Source: Hymenobacter sp. BRD128
GTDB taxonomy: Bacteria > Bacteroidota > Bacteroidia > Cytophagales > Hymenobacteraceae
Direction: 5' to 3'
Assembly: GCF_013256625.1 (NCBI RefSeq)
Contig: NZ_CP053908.1
Coordinates: forward strand, 4,526,001-4,590,000
Length of the DNA: 64,000 nt
Position numbers and translations under genes: made by a program. Position 1 is the stretch's first letter. Every line of letters starts with the position of its first letter. This document shows, piece by piece, positions 36,835 to 45,829 of the stretch. Under the pieces are notes generated by a model that saw nothing but the letters and a program-made list of their open reading frames with translations, had not been told where the DNA came from and made no database searches.

Positions 36835-38880
36835 ATGCTGCGAGTACTTTTCCTGTGTCTGTTGGCACTTTCCGCCGTTGCCCAAACGCCCGTGGCGCCC
36901 GATAGCCGGGCCCTCTACGGCCTCATCAACCGCGCCAGTGGGCGCTGCCTCGACGTGGCCAGGGCTGCTACCACCAGCGGCGCCCCCGCCGTGCAGTGGG
37001 AGTTCACCCACGCGCCCAGCCAGCAGTGGCACCTGGTGCTTATCCGCGAAGGTGGCGAGTACTACCGCCTCGAAGCTAAGCACAGCGGCCAGTGCCTGAC
37101 CCTGGAAGTGAGCGCCTTAGCCCCGAGCGGCGCCAACACACCGCTGGTGCAGCGGCCTTTTACGGGCGGCCTGGGCCAGCAGTGGCGCCTGGTGCCCACC
37201 GGCCAGGCGGGCTCGTTTCAGCTCGAAAACCGGCTCGATGGCCGCGTAGCGACCCTGGCGGTCAACGACAGATTTAATAATACGGCCATTGTGGCGGCGC
37301 GCAGCGTGGGGCGCCTCAGCCAGCAGTGGCGCCTGTTTCAGCTGCAGCTGAAGCTAGCCAGCGGGCCGCCCTACTTTGCCGCGCCCGAGCCGCTGGCGGC
37401 CGTCAACTCGCCTACGGGCAGTGAGCTGCAGCCGGTGCCCGCACCCGATGGCAAGACCTTGTATTTTACCCGCACCCGCTTTGCCGGCAACGTGGAGGGC
37501 GTGGCCGAGAGCGGCGACACTTGGCTGAGCCAGAGCACTGACCAGGGCCGCACCTGGGGCGCACCTACCCACCTCGATGCCCCGGCCGGCCTCAACACGG
37601 CCCAGAACAACGCCGTGCAGGCCGTGGTAGGTCCGGCCGCTAGCCCCGCGCTACTGGTGCGCGGCGCCTACGACGCGGCCGGCTTTCGCGATGAGGGCGT
37701 GTCGCGGGTGGCCGTCGCGGGCGGTGGCCGGCCGGTGGCGCTGCGCATTGCCGGATATTCCTCCACCAGCCCGGCCACCGGCTTTTTTATGACGCCCGAC
37801 GAGAAAATCCTGCTCTTGTCATTGGAGCGCGACGACTCGCAAGGCGCTAACGACCTGTACGTGAGCCGCCCCGATGGGGCGGGCGGCTACACCGCGCCCG
37901 TGAGCCTGGGCGCGGTCGTCAACTCGCCGGGCTACGAGTTTGCGCCCTGGCTGGAGGCCGATGGCAAAACGCTGTACTTCGCTTCCTACGGCCACATGGG
38001 CTACGGCTCGGCTGATATTTTCGTGAGCCAGCGCCTCGACGAAAGCTGGACGCGCTGGAGCCAGCCCGAAAACCTGGGCCCGCGCTTCAACGGCCCCGGC
38101 TACGACGCCTTCTTCGCGCTGGGCCCCGACGGCACGGCCTACTACGCCAGCACCGGCACCAAAGACACGGCGCCCAAAAAGCTGTTTCGCACGCCGGTAG
38201 GCCCGCCGCCGGTGCCCGACTCGGCGGCCGTGGCGCAGGCGGCGGCGGCGGCCGCCAACCCGCTGGGCCAGGCGCGCGCCCTGCTCACGGGCCGCGTGCT
38301 CGATGCCCGCACCAACAAGCCGCTGGCAGGTGGCGCCGAAGTGCAGGCCCTGATGATAGGCGGCCCCATCGACTTTCGCAGCACGGCCCGGGCCGACCAG
38401 GTGGGCTTCCAGATGTCGCTAGCCCCCGGCCGCTACCGCCTGACGACTACGGCCGGCCTCCTCACCCGCATCGACACCCTGACGGTGCGGGCCGGTGAGT
38501 CGCGCCGCTACGAGCCGCGCCTCACGCCCGCCACCGTGGGCTCGCGCCTCGACCTGCCCGCCATCATCTTCACCCAGAGCCAGGCCAAGCTCCTGGGCTC
38601 GTCCTACGCCACGCTCAACACGCTGGCCAATTCGATGAAAGAGAATCCGAGCCTGGAAATCCGCCTCGAAGGCCATACCGATAACCAGGGGCCGGCCGAT
38701 AAAAACCAGGTGCTCAGCGAGCAGCGCGTGGCCGAGGTGAAGCGCTACCTTGTGGGCCGGGGCGTGGCCGAAAGCCGCATCACCACCATTGGCTACGGCG
38801 GCTCGCGCCCCAAATTCAGCAACGACCGCGAGGAAACCCGCAAGCTCAACCGCCGCGTCGAGCTCGTCATTACGAAGTAG
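36835..38880 (+). CDS. Ricin-type lectin / PD40 / OmpA fusion envelope protein
   Basis: A 681-residue exported protein with signal MLRVLFLCLLALSAVAQ. An N-terminal ricin-B trefoil lectin region (about 22-170) has three repeats ending in QQW motifs (PSQQWHLV, GQQWRLV, SQQWRLF). A PD40 beta-propeller (about 190-450) has TLYFTRTR, GANDLYVSRPDG and TLYFASYGHMG. A small CRD-like sandwich (about 485-560) and a C-terminal OmpA domain with EGHTDNQG and RRVEL follow. The propeller-CRD-OmpA part parallels the PorE-like gene at 12.7 kb, but a sugar-binding lectin replaces the TPR segment. It would be held to peptidoglycan while the lectin faces the periplasm or outer membrane. The start is fixed by the signal peptide and the upstream box. 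Confidence 0.88.
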   Translation: MLRVLFLCLLALSAVAQTPVAPDSRALYGLINRASGRCLDVARAATTSGAPAVQWEFTHAPSQQWHLVLIREGGEYYRLEAKHSGQCLTLEVSALAPSGANTPLVQRPFTGGLGQQWRLVPTGQAGSFQLENRLDGRVATLAVNDRFNNTAIVAARSVGRLSQQWRLFQLQLKLASGPPYFAAPEPLAAVNSPTGSELQPVPAPDGKTLYFTRTRFAGNVEGVAESGDTWLSQSTDQGRTWGAPTHLDAPAGLNTAQNNAVQAVVGPAASPALLVRGAYDAAGFRDEGVSRVAVAGGGRPVALRIAGYSSTSPATGFFMTPDEKILLLSLERDDSQGANDLYVSRPDGAGGYTAPVSLGAVVNSPGYEFAPWLEADGKTLYFASYGHMGYGSADIFVSQRLDESWTRWSQPENLGPRFNGPGYDAFFALGPDGTAYYASTGTKDTAPKKLFRTPVGPPPVPDSAAVAQAAAAAANPLGQARALLTGRVLDARTNKPLAGGAEVQALMIGGPIDFRSTARADQVGFQMSLAPGRYRLTTTAGLLTRIDTLTVRAGESRRYEPRLTPATVGSRLDLPAIIFTQSQAKLLGSSYATLNTLANSMKENPSLEIRLEGHTDNQGPADKNQVLSEQRVAEVKRYLVGRGVAESRITTIGYGGSRPKFSNDREETRKLNRRVELVITK

Positions 38881-39302
38881 CTAGCCGGGCCCGCTACCTG
38901 TTTCAGCAGGTATGCCGGGCCGGGGGCTATGCCATCAGCAGGGCGGCGTGGCTAAGAATGCGGTAGTGCCGGGGCAGCGCGCAGGCCGGGCCGCCCCGAA
39001 GTGGCCGAGGGTGGCCGGCAGCAGGCTGAAAATGCGGTCAGCTGCAAAATAGTCTGCGCGGCGCGGCTTATCTGCTCGCCCAGGCCGCCAACAAACGAGG
39101 CAGACGCGCACTGCAGCGCCGCCTCAGCGGCGGCAATCTGGTACCTGGCCGGGTAGGCCGGTGGGCGCGTGGCCAAAATGCTGCGGCTAAACGGCCGTAC
39201 CGAAAGCTACGTGCAAATACAGGCTGCCGGCCAGCTGGTAATCTTAGCGGCGGCGTGGCTAGCGTTGCGTTATTTAGTGAGAATGAGCCGGACGCTGCCA
39301 CC
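38881..39302. other. Intergenic stretch without identifiable gene
   Basis: About 420 bases. A stem-loop at 38887-38925 (CCGGGC...ACCTG / CAGGT...GCCCGG) follows the ricin/OmpA stop but lacks a T run. Short frames on either strand show no recognisable protein. It may hold remnants of a lost gene, but I see nothing I can name. Confidence 0.5.
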
Positions 39303-40345
39303 TCAGGCGTGGCGGCCGCGCCGCCAGATGAAGCCGTCGAGCACGTAGTGGGTACTTTGGGGCAGCGCCAGCAGCGGCACCAGCCACCTGAGTACGCCCG
39401 GCGCGGCCACCGCCGGCAACTGCTGAAACCAGCCGAACACGGCGCCATGCTCGCGCCATACCAACCCATCCCACAGGCCTTCTTCGAGGAAGGCAAAAAG
39501 CACGATAACCCCCAAGAAGAGGGCTAGCCCGTAGCGGCCGGCCCACCAGCCGCGCCCACCAGCGCCGGCCGGGCGGCTGCTCCACACCAGCGCCAGGTAA
39601 GGCACACCGTGGGCCACCACATTGAGCAGCGTAAAGGCTAAGTCGCCGTTATACAGCACGATGCCGGCGTACCAGCTAGCGGCGGTGCCCGCCAGCAGCA
39701 GGTTGCGGGGCAGGTTGAAGCGGCGGGTGCGGGCGTAGAGCCAGGCCTCGCGGGCCGCGTAGGCGAGCAGCAGCGCCACGTAGAGGCCGGTGGCCAGCTG
39801 CCGGCCCAGCGGCCAGTTGTGCTGCACAAAGTCGCCGGCGACAAACCAATTAAAATTGCGCGGTGGCGATAAGTGCCAGTATAAGAGCGGGTAAAGCGTG
39901 GCAGCGTAGATGAGTACCGAAGGCAGCCATGCCCCGGCGCGGGTGCCTCGCCCCGGCCGTAGAGCCGCAGAAAGCCGTATTGCTGCCGCACGAAGTGAAA
40001 CACGGCCAAATACGTGAGTGCCCGCCAGAATACCAGTGCGCCCGCCGCGTGCAGCGCCACCCCACCCGCGTAGCAGGCCAGCGGCACCACGGCCAGCAGC
40101 CCGGCGCGCTGCCGCCGCTGCTGCGGGTCGAAATACGTCTGAAATAGGGTGCCGTAGACGTGCGCCACGTCGATGAGCAGCACCACGCCCACCCAGGCCA
40201 GCAAGGGAAATGCGGCCGACTGCCGGTAGGTGGCCGGCAGCAGCGCCACCACCGCCAACGCCGCAAAGGGCGGGGCCAGAATCAGCCAGCCATCGTAGCG
40301 CGGCGAGCGCAGCCAGGGCTGAGAGCTAAACAGCGGGTGAGACAT
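39303..40345 (-). CDS. Polytopic membrane protein of unknown function (apparent frameshift)
   Basis: Two frames form one protein of about 347 residues with eight or more hydrophobic spans. The first half (SHPLFSSQPW through VFHFVRQQYGFLRLYGRGE) and the second (LPSVLIYAATLYPLLYW through THYVLDGFIWRRG) join if one G is added to four C on the plus strand (39932-39935). The conserved HFVRQQYGF and THYVLDGFIWR are suggestive of an integral-membrane enzyme with His residues near the membrane, but I cannot name the family. The start ATG 40343-40345 lies within an 18-bp perfect inverted repeat. It lies downstream of the polyamine cluster on the same strand, though separated from it by the lipoprotein gene. 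Confidence 0.72.
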
Positions 40346-40386
40346 GAGTGCGTGCAAAATAGCGCGCGCTCATGTCTCACCCGCTG
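40331..40386. repeat. 18-bp perfect inverted repeat over a start codon
   Basis: The arms at 40331-40348 and 40369-40386 are perfectly complementary and flank 20 bases containing TATTTTG on the minus strand. The left arm contains the start codon of the membrane-protein gene (ATG complement at 40343-40345). It could be an operator or a translation-controlling hairpin. Confidence 0.75.
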
Positions 40387-40401
40387 TTGGAGGAGTGCCG
40401 G

Positions 40402-40677
40402 CTAATTGGCACCGGTCCCGTTGGTGGTGCCGCTCGCCCCGGTGCTGCCCGTGGTGGGCGTGCCTGCGCCGCCCGTAGTAGAGCCGCCCATTGTGTTGCC
40501 CGCGCTCGTCGAATTGCTCATGCCGCCAACTTTGCTAGCGGCCGAATCGGTGCCCAGCGTGCTGCTGGGCGTGTTGGTGCTCGTGCTCGTGTCGCTCTTA
40601 TTGCTGCCGCAGCTACTAAGCAAGGTGCCGCCCAGCAGCAAAGCCGCCAGGGGTAAAAAAGATTGGGAATGGCGCAT
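40402..40677 (-). CDS. Small Ser/Thr/Gly-rich lipoprotein
   Basis: A 91-residue lipoprotein. The signal MRHSQSFLPLAALLLGGTLL is followed by the lipobox LSSC. The mature part is low-complexity Gly, Ser, Thr and Asn (GTDSAASKVGG, TMGGSTTGGAG) with no fold evident, perhaps a flexible surface tether. The start ATG 40675-40677 places the signal first. Confidence 0.7.
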   Translation of the reverse strand: MRHSQSFLPLAALLLGGTLLSSCGSNKSDTSTSTNTPSSTLGTDSAASKVGGMSNSTSAGNTMGGSTTGGAGTPTTGSTGASGTTNGTGAN

Positions 40678-40782
40678 AAAACTAAAAAATGGTTGGTAAA
40701 AGCACGAAGGCCACCTGCGTATACGGCGAGCAGCCAACTGCAACGGTAGGATAACTACTGATTTTTCGGCGCCCGCGCTCAG

Positions 40783-42435
40783 CTAGCCCACCGGTATTCC
40801 CAGCACCGCCCGCGCCGCCCGCAGCCCCTGGTGAAACGCTTCCTCAAACACCGACACGCCGCTAAGGTCGGTGTGGGCCAGGTGCACGCGGCCCCCTAGC
40901 CGGGGCTGCGCCGCCTGCGGGCGCGCCGCCCCCCACACGTAGCCGGGCGTGGGGGCCACCATGCCGTGGCCCCACACCCAGAGGTCGGCCGCCTGCACCT
41001 GGGCGGCCAGGCCGGGGTGCATCAATTCCAGCTCGGTGAGCACCAGGGCTAGCCAGTCGTGGTAAGTGCTGGCCAGGGCATGGCGGCGGGCGGCGGCGGG
41101 GTCGGCCGGGTCGGTGGGCAGGGCCCAGTAGAAGGTGAGGCTGCGCGGCTCGTTGGCCTCGTAGCCGCGCAGGGCCTGGTGCTCGGCGTCGAGGTAACCC
41201 AGCGCGGGGCTGCCGTAGCGCACGTTGTCCCAGCTCAGGGGCTGGCCGGGGCCACCGGGGTAGGCGGCCACCGTGAGGTTGGCTACCAGCCAGGGTGCGT
41301 GCAGCGGTGCCAGGTCGGGGCTAGCCGCCGGGGCGGGCAGCAGGTGCTTGGTCACGTGCCAGGGCGTGGCCACGATGACGTGCCGGGCCAGCAGCGTGGT
41401 GCTCTGGCGGGTGCGGGCGTCGTACACCTGCACCGCCACCTGGTTATCGCCAGCCTCGCGCATCCCAAACACCAGCGCCTCGGTGTGCACACGGCCAGGG
41501 CCACCCTGGGCGCGCAGGGCCTCGGCCAGAAAGTGATTACCCTGCGGCCAGGTGAGTACGGCATCGGGCGGGGCGTTGTGAGCGCGGCCCTTGCGGGCGG
41601 CAAAATAGTGCAGCCCGGCCCAGGCCGAAATTTGCGAAGCGGGTACCCCAAAGTCGTCGCGGTACGAATAATCGAGGTACCAGCGCAGGTACTCCGACTG
41701 GTAGCCGTGGCGGGCTAGCCAGGCGGCCATCGTTTCGGTATCGAGCTGGCGGGTGGCTGCATCGGTTGAGCACCAGGCTAGCGGCAGCCGAAACAAGTCC
41801 TGGCCATCGGGGCCGGTGGCGCGGCGCAGGCGCTCCATCTCGGCCAAAAAGCGGCTGATTTCGGCGCGGTCGGCGGCGGGCACGCCCACCTCGGGCACCA
41901 GCCCGGCCTGCCAGTGGCCGTGCAGCAGCAGGCGCTCGGCCGGGTCGTGGCAGAGCATAGTTTCCTCGTAGCTGGGCAGCCCCGTGGGGCCGTAGCCGGT
42001 CAGCACGCCCGCTGCCTGCAAAAAAGCCAGCAGCTCGGCGTCGCGCACGTCGGGGATGGGCAGGTAGTGCGCCCCCCAGGGGTAGGCGGTGCAGGCGTTG
42101 TGGCCGGTGGCCGCATTGCCGCCGGTATCGGCCGCCAGCTCTAGTAAGATGGTCGTGCGCTCGGGGGCTAGCTGGTGCAGCGCGCGCCGCGCCGCCAGCC
42201 CGCTCACGCCCCCGCCAATAATAACGGTATCAACGGTTTCGGTGCGCGTGGCCGGTGGGATTTTGCCGGGCGTGCGCAGCAAGTGGCCCAGCGCATAGCC
42301 CGCCCCGCGCAGCTGGCCCGGCACCGCCGTGCGGGCGGGCGCGCAGCCCGGCACGCTGCCCACCAGGCTAGCCAGCAGGGTGCCGGCTAGCCCGGCGCTG
42401 GCCTGGGTGAGGAACTGACGGCGGGGGAGGGGCAT
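40783..42435 (-). CDS. FAD/NAD(P)-binding oxidoreductase with Tat-like signal (amine-oxidase fold)
   Basis: A 550-residue protein that starts with a twin-arginine-like signal (PRRQFLTQASAGLAG, then Ala/Leu-rich), implying folding with FAD before export. The dinucleotide motif VIIGGGVSGLAARRAL lies at about 70-85, and GYVWGAARPQ and a C-terminal GRVHLAHTDLSG / FEEAFHQGLRAA close the FAD site as in the monoamine/polyamine oxidase fold. It is 29 bases downstream of the membrane spermidine synthase and co-directional with the speD-DUF4178-DUF350 genes. An inferred role is extracytoplasmic oxidation of a polyamine-derived product. The substrate is unproven. Confidence 0.82.
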   Translation of the reverse strand: MPLPRRQFLTQASAGLAGTLLASLVGSVPGCAPARTAVPGQLRGAGYALGHLLRTPGKIPPATRTETVDTVIIGGGVSGLAARRALHQLAPERTTILLELAADTGGNAATGHNACTAYPWGAHYLPIPDVRDAELLAFLQAAGVLTGYGPTGLPSYEETMLCHDPAERLLLHGHWQAGLVPEVGVPAADRAEISRFLAEMERLRRATGPDGQDLFRLPLAWCSTDAATRQLDTETMAAWLARHGYQSEYLRWYLDYSYRDDFGVPASQISAWAGLHYFAARKGRAHNAPPDAVLTWPQGNHFLAEALRAQGGPGRVHTEALVFGMREAGDNQVAVQVYDARTRQSTTLLARHVIVATPWHVTKHLLPAPAASPDLAPLHAPWLVANLTVAAYPGGPGQPLSWDNVRYGSPALGYLDAEHQALRGYEANEPRSLTFYWALPTDPADPAAARRHALASTYHDWLALVLTELELMHPGLAAQVQAADLWVWGHGMVAPTPGYVWGAARPQAAQPRLGGRVHLAHTDLSGVSVFEEAFHQGLRAARAVLGIPVG

Positions 42436-42464
42436 TGCGTGTAAGAAAGGAGGCTAACCGGCTG

Positions 42465-44047
42465 TTATTGCCCATACGGGCCCCATTCCTCCTCAAAATA
42501 CCGCACCAGGGCCTGGTTATTCAGCTGATTAACTTCCGTAGGCACCTCGGCCATATCGGGCGGGAAGCTGCGCAGCTGGCTGATAACGGCCGGCGTGAGG
42601 TAGCGCAGCCCGGCCGGGAGCGCGCCGCCATCGGGCCGCCAGGTGCCGGGGCTAGCCTGGGCCAGCACGTAGCCCCACTCGCCAAACGAGGGCACGTAGG
42701 CGTGGTAAGGTACCGTGGCAAAGCCGCTGGCCACCAGCGTGTGCACCACGCACCAGTAGGCGCGGCGCGCCACGTAGGGCGAGGTGGCCTGCACTACCAC
42801 CAGCCCGCCCGGCCGCAGGCGTTGGCGCAGGGTCTGGTAAAAAGCCGTGGTGTAGAGCTTGCCGATGGAGTAGTTGCCGGGGTCGGGAAAATCCACAAAA
42901 ACCACGTCGTAGCGGGCGGTATCCTGGCGCAGCCAGGCGTAGGCATCGGCGTTGTGAATTTCGAGCTTGGGCGAGTGCAAGGAGTTGTGGTTCAGCTCGC
43001 GCAGCAGCTGGTTGCTGCGGAAGAGCCGGGTCATGGCCGGGTCGAGGTCGATGAGCCGGATGTGCTGCACCTGCGGGTATTTCAGGATTTCGCGCACGGC
43101 CAGGCCATCACCGCCGCCCAGCACTAGGATGCGGCGGGCGCGGGGCCGGTCTTGCAGCGCCGGATGCACCAGCGCCTCGTGGTAGCGGTACTCATCGGCG
43201 GAGCTAAACTGCAGATTACCATTGAGAAACAGCCGCAGCTCGCCCCGGTGGTTGCCGGTGAGCACCAGGCGCTGGTAGGGCGTGCTTTGGGCGTAGATAA
43301 CGGTATCCTGAAAGACCTCGCCCTCGGCGTAGCGCTGGATGCGCTCGGCGCCTGCCACGCCCGCCCCAGCGCCAGCAGGGCCAGTCCGATGGCCGCCAGG
43401 TAGCGCCGCCGGTAGGGCCGCGTTTCGGCAAACGAGAGCAAACTCACGCCGGCCACCACCACATTCAGGGCCCCAAACAGCAGGGCCGTGCGCACCAGCC
43501 CGAGCCGGGGCACCAGCACCAGCGGGAATATTACCGCCGCCAGCAGTGAGCCCACGTAGTCGAAGGTGAAAACTCTGGCCACCAATTCCTTAAAGGCTAG
43601 CCGGCCCTGCAAAATGCGCAGCAGCAAGGGGATTTCTAGCCCCACCAGCGTGCCCAGCAGCCCCACCAGCCCGTAGAGCAGCACCCGAAACGAGCCCACG
43701 TGCGCAAACAGCCCAAACAGCAGCGGCGCCGAGGCGCCGCCCACCAGCCCCACCAAGATTTCGAGCCGGATAAACCAGCGCAGCAGCGGCCCGCCCAGGT
43801 AGCGCGACAGCCACGAGCCCACGCCCATGCTGAACAAGTACACGCCGATAACGGTCGAAAACTGCGTCACCGAATCGCCGAGCAGGTAAGAGGCCAGCGT
43901 GCCGGCAATCAGCTCATAGAGCAGCCCGCAGGTAGCTATCACGGCCACCGACCCGAGCAGCAGGGCCGGCCGGGGCGCGCCGGCGGCGGGGGCTAGCGCG
44001 GCGGCCCGCGCGCGGCGGCGGCGCGTTATCAGCGACCCCTCACCCAT
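42465..44047 (-). CDS. Membrane-anchored spermidine synthase-like protein (apparent frameshift)
   Basis: The N-terminal half has about seven hydrophobic helices (from LLLGSVAVIATCGLLYELIAG to LLFGALNVVVAGVSLLSF). The C-terminal half is an aminopropyltransferase domain with ILVLGGGDGLAVREIL, a DLDP acidic motif and VFVDFPDPGNY. They lie in two frames that join if one G is added to four C on the plus strand (43364-43367), giving about 527 residues. Spermidine synthases transfer aminopropyl from decarboxylated AdoMet to an amine. The membrane fusion suggests an unusual acceptor or a membrane-linked product. Its start overlaps the DUF350 gene by 8 bases, and speD is four genes upstream. Confidence 0.87.
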
Positions 44048-44255
44048 GAATGGCGGCGCTGATGATAAGGGCCACGGCCAGCATAAACGCCGCGCTCATA
44101 ATGGCCAGGGCCGTGTTGTGCTCTTCCAGAATTTCGCGGCGCATGGTGCCCGGCGTCAGCTTGTTAAACAAATAAAAGCTGACCACCAGAATAGCGATGC
44201 CCAGCAGCGAGTACACGATGGAGGCGGTGAGGGCCTTAGGGTTGAGATATTCCAT
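44040..44255 (-). CDS. DUF350 small membrane protein
   Basis: A 71-residue protein with two hydrophobic helices (ALTASIVYSLLGIAILVVSFYLF, residues about 8-30, given here in part as LLGIAILVVSFYLF, and AIMSAAFMLAVALIISAAI), separated by NKLTPGTMRREILEEHNTA. This is the DUF350 pattern (YjfL-like). Homologues often lie next to AdoMet decarboxylase and spermidine synthase-like genes in bacteria, and the same holds here: it overlaps the synthase gene by 8 bases and follows the small membrane gene by 18. The function is unknown. Confidence 0.85.
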   Translation of the reverse strand: MEYLNPKALTASIVYSLLGIAILVVSFYLFNKLTPGTMRREILEEHNTALAIMSAAFMLAVALIISAAIHG

Positions 44256-44273
44256 GTGAGGCTAGGGAAAAGG

Positions 44274-44486
44274 CTATTTGTGGTAGAAAACGCCGTGGCC
44301 ACCGTGCGCCCCACCGTGGCTGCCCGGGCCGCCGCGCTCGGTTTCGGTGCTCTCGTTGTCGTCGCCGAGCAGGCGGTAGCCGCGCAGCCCGGCGCCCACA
44401 AAGGTGGCTAGCCCCAGCGCGGCCAGCCCCGCATACACTGGCCAGCGCCGGATGGCTAGCCAGTAGGCTTGCATAAAATCAGGCAT
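44274..44486 (-). CDS. Small membrane protein with Gly/His-rich tail
   Basis: A 70-residue protein with one TM helix (VYAGLAALGLATFVGAGL) followed by an acidic segment (DDNESTETE) and a Gly/His-rich tail (GGAHGGHGVFYHK) that could bind metal. No family is recognised. It fits tightly between the DUF4178 gene (11 bases) and the DUF350 gene (18 bases), so it is most likely a component of the same system. Confidence 0.7.
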   Translation of the reverse strand: MPDFMQAYWLAIRRWPVYAGLAALGLATFVGAGLRGYRLLGDDNESTETERGGPGSHGGAHGGHGVFYHK

Positions 44487-44497
44487 AACAGGTGGGG

Positions 44498-45829
44498 TTA
44501 ATTTTCGGTGGCATAAGGATTATAGTCGCTGCTGGCCCAGCGGTCTTGCTCGAAGCTGCGGCGGCGCCACCACACCCACAGGGGCAGCAGCGCCAGCGTG
44601 CCCAGCACCAGAAAGAAGTTGGACCAGAGCGAGGCATTCTCCTCGAGGCGCAGCAGCAAGGCCACGGCGCCGGTGTCTTTATCCAAGGTAGGGTAGAAAT
44701 TGAAGTGGTAGCGGCCGGCCGGCACGGCGCTCAATACGGCATCGGCCGAGCGGCTGCCCTCGGTCCAGTGCTCGCCGTCTTCCACGCCTTCGTAATATTC
44801 GATGGAGCGGGTAAATTCGTAGCCCCGGCCGGTTTGCTCGTTCACGAGGCTGGCGGTTAGCTCGGCCCAGTGGTTGTTAAGGTCCGGAATTTCCAGCGTT
44901 ACGGCCAGGTCACCGGGCTCGGGCAGCACAAACGACTTGGAAACCACCATTTGCTGGTAGCCAGCCCGGTCGGGCGAGGTTACCACAAATTCTTCCGCCC
45001 CATTCACCGTGGGCTTGAGCAAAAACAGGAGCATCTGCGCCAGCAGCAGTAGCGCCACCGCTAGCCCCGCCAGGCGCGCCAGCTCGGGCCAGTGCTGCGT
45101 AGGGTTGGGCTGGGCGGCGCCCACGCCCCGGCGCACGGGCAGGCTGGGGCGCGCCAGTCCGAAAGCTCCGGCTACTGCTTCGGGTTCAAGGTATTGGGCC
45201 AGGTACCAGGCGGGCTTGTCATTGCCTCGCTGCTCGCTCGCCAGCAGGTAGGGCGGGCTAATGTATTCGGTGAGCCGCAGGTTTTCGTCGTCGAGAATAT
45301 CCCAATCGAACTCGCCCAGCGCCTCGCGGATGAGCGGCTGGTAGCGGTGCCACAGTTGATAATTGCGGCCCGTTTCGTCTTCCCAGCTGCCATCCTGCGC
45401 GATAGCTGGCGCTTGCCAGGCCCGCCGGATTAACAGCCAGTGCCCTTCATACTCGGCCAGCTGCAGCGGAAAATCGGCGGGGTCGCCGCCGGCCAGGGGC
45501 TCGGCGGGGCGCAGCTGGTACTCGCGCCACTCGGCCAGGCGGTCGTCTTTTTCGCCGCGCACCTGGTAGCCGGTGAGGCGGCAGCGGTAGCCGCCGAGCA
45601 GCGCCACCGCGCCCAGCGCCAGGCTGGGGCCGGGCACCAGGGCTTTCTTGAAGCCGTCGAGGCGCTGGGCGCCGCTGGCCGGCGCGGCCGGGTTGGCTCG
45701 AAAAAACGTGCGGCACTGGTAGCAGCCGAAGTAGCGGCTGTGGGCCGGGTCGTGGCAGGGCAGCTGCGTGGCGCACTGCGGGCAGGCCACCCAGGCTGCC
45801 GGGGCGGGGTTGGGAGCTGGCGCACTCAT
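44498..45829 (-). CDS. DUF4178 zinc-ribbon membrane protein
   Basis: A 443-residue protein. The N-terminal zinc ribbon (CPQC, then CYQC with intervening CHDPAH) is followed by the DUF4178 core (YRCRLTGYQVRGEKD, WREYQLRP, EGHWLLIRRAW, WDILDDENLRLTEYISPPYLL). A TM helix near 265-285, an extracytoplasmic beta domain (LAVTLEIPDLNNHWAELTAS) and a C-terminal TM near 415-432 complete it. Genes for DUF4178 proteins recur with AdoMet decarboxylase-like and DUF350 genes. Its start overlaps the speD stop by four bases, indicating coupling. Confidence 0.85.
   Translation of the reverse strand: MSAPAPNPAPAAWVACPQCATQLPCHDPAHSRYFGCYQCRTFFRANPAAPASGAQRLDGFKKALVPGPSLALGAVALLGGYRCRLTGYQVRGEKDDRLAEWREYQLRPAEPLAGGDPADFPLQLAEYEGHWLLIRRAWQAPAIAQDGSWEDETGRNYQLWHRYQPLIREALGEFDWDILDDENLRLTEYISPPYLLASEQRGNDKPAWYLAQYLEPEAVAGAFGLARPSLPVRRGVGAAQPNPTQHWPELARLAGLAVALLLLAQMLLFLLKPTVNGAEEFVVTSPDRAGYQQMVVSKSFVLPEPGDLAVTLEIPDLNNHWAELTASLVNEQTGRGYEFTRSIEYYEGVEDGEHWTEGSRSADAVLSAVPAGRYHFNFYPTLDKDTGAVALLLRLEENASLWSNFFLVLGTLALLPLWVWWRRRSFEQDRWASSDYNPYATEN

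Noticed and set aside
39068..39585. Additional frames overlapping the end of the membrane-protein gene
   Set aside because: Arg/Pro/Ala-rich translations without motifs, in the shadow of the 39303 gene.
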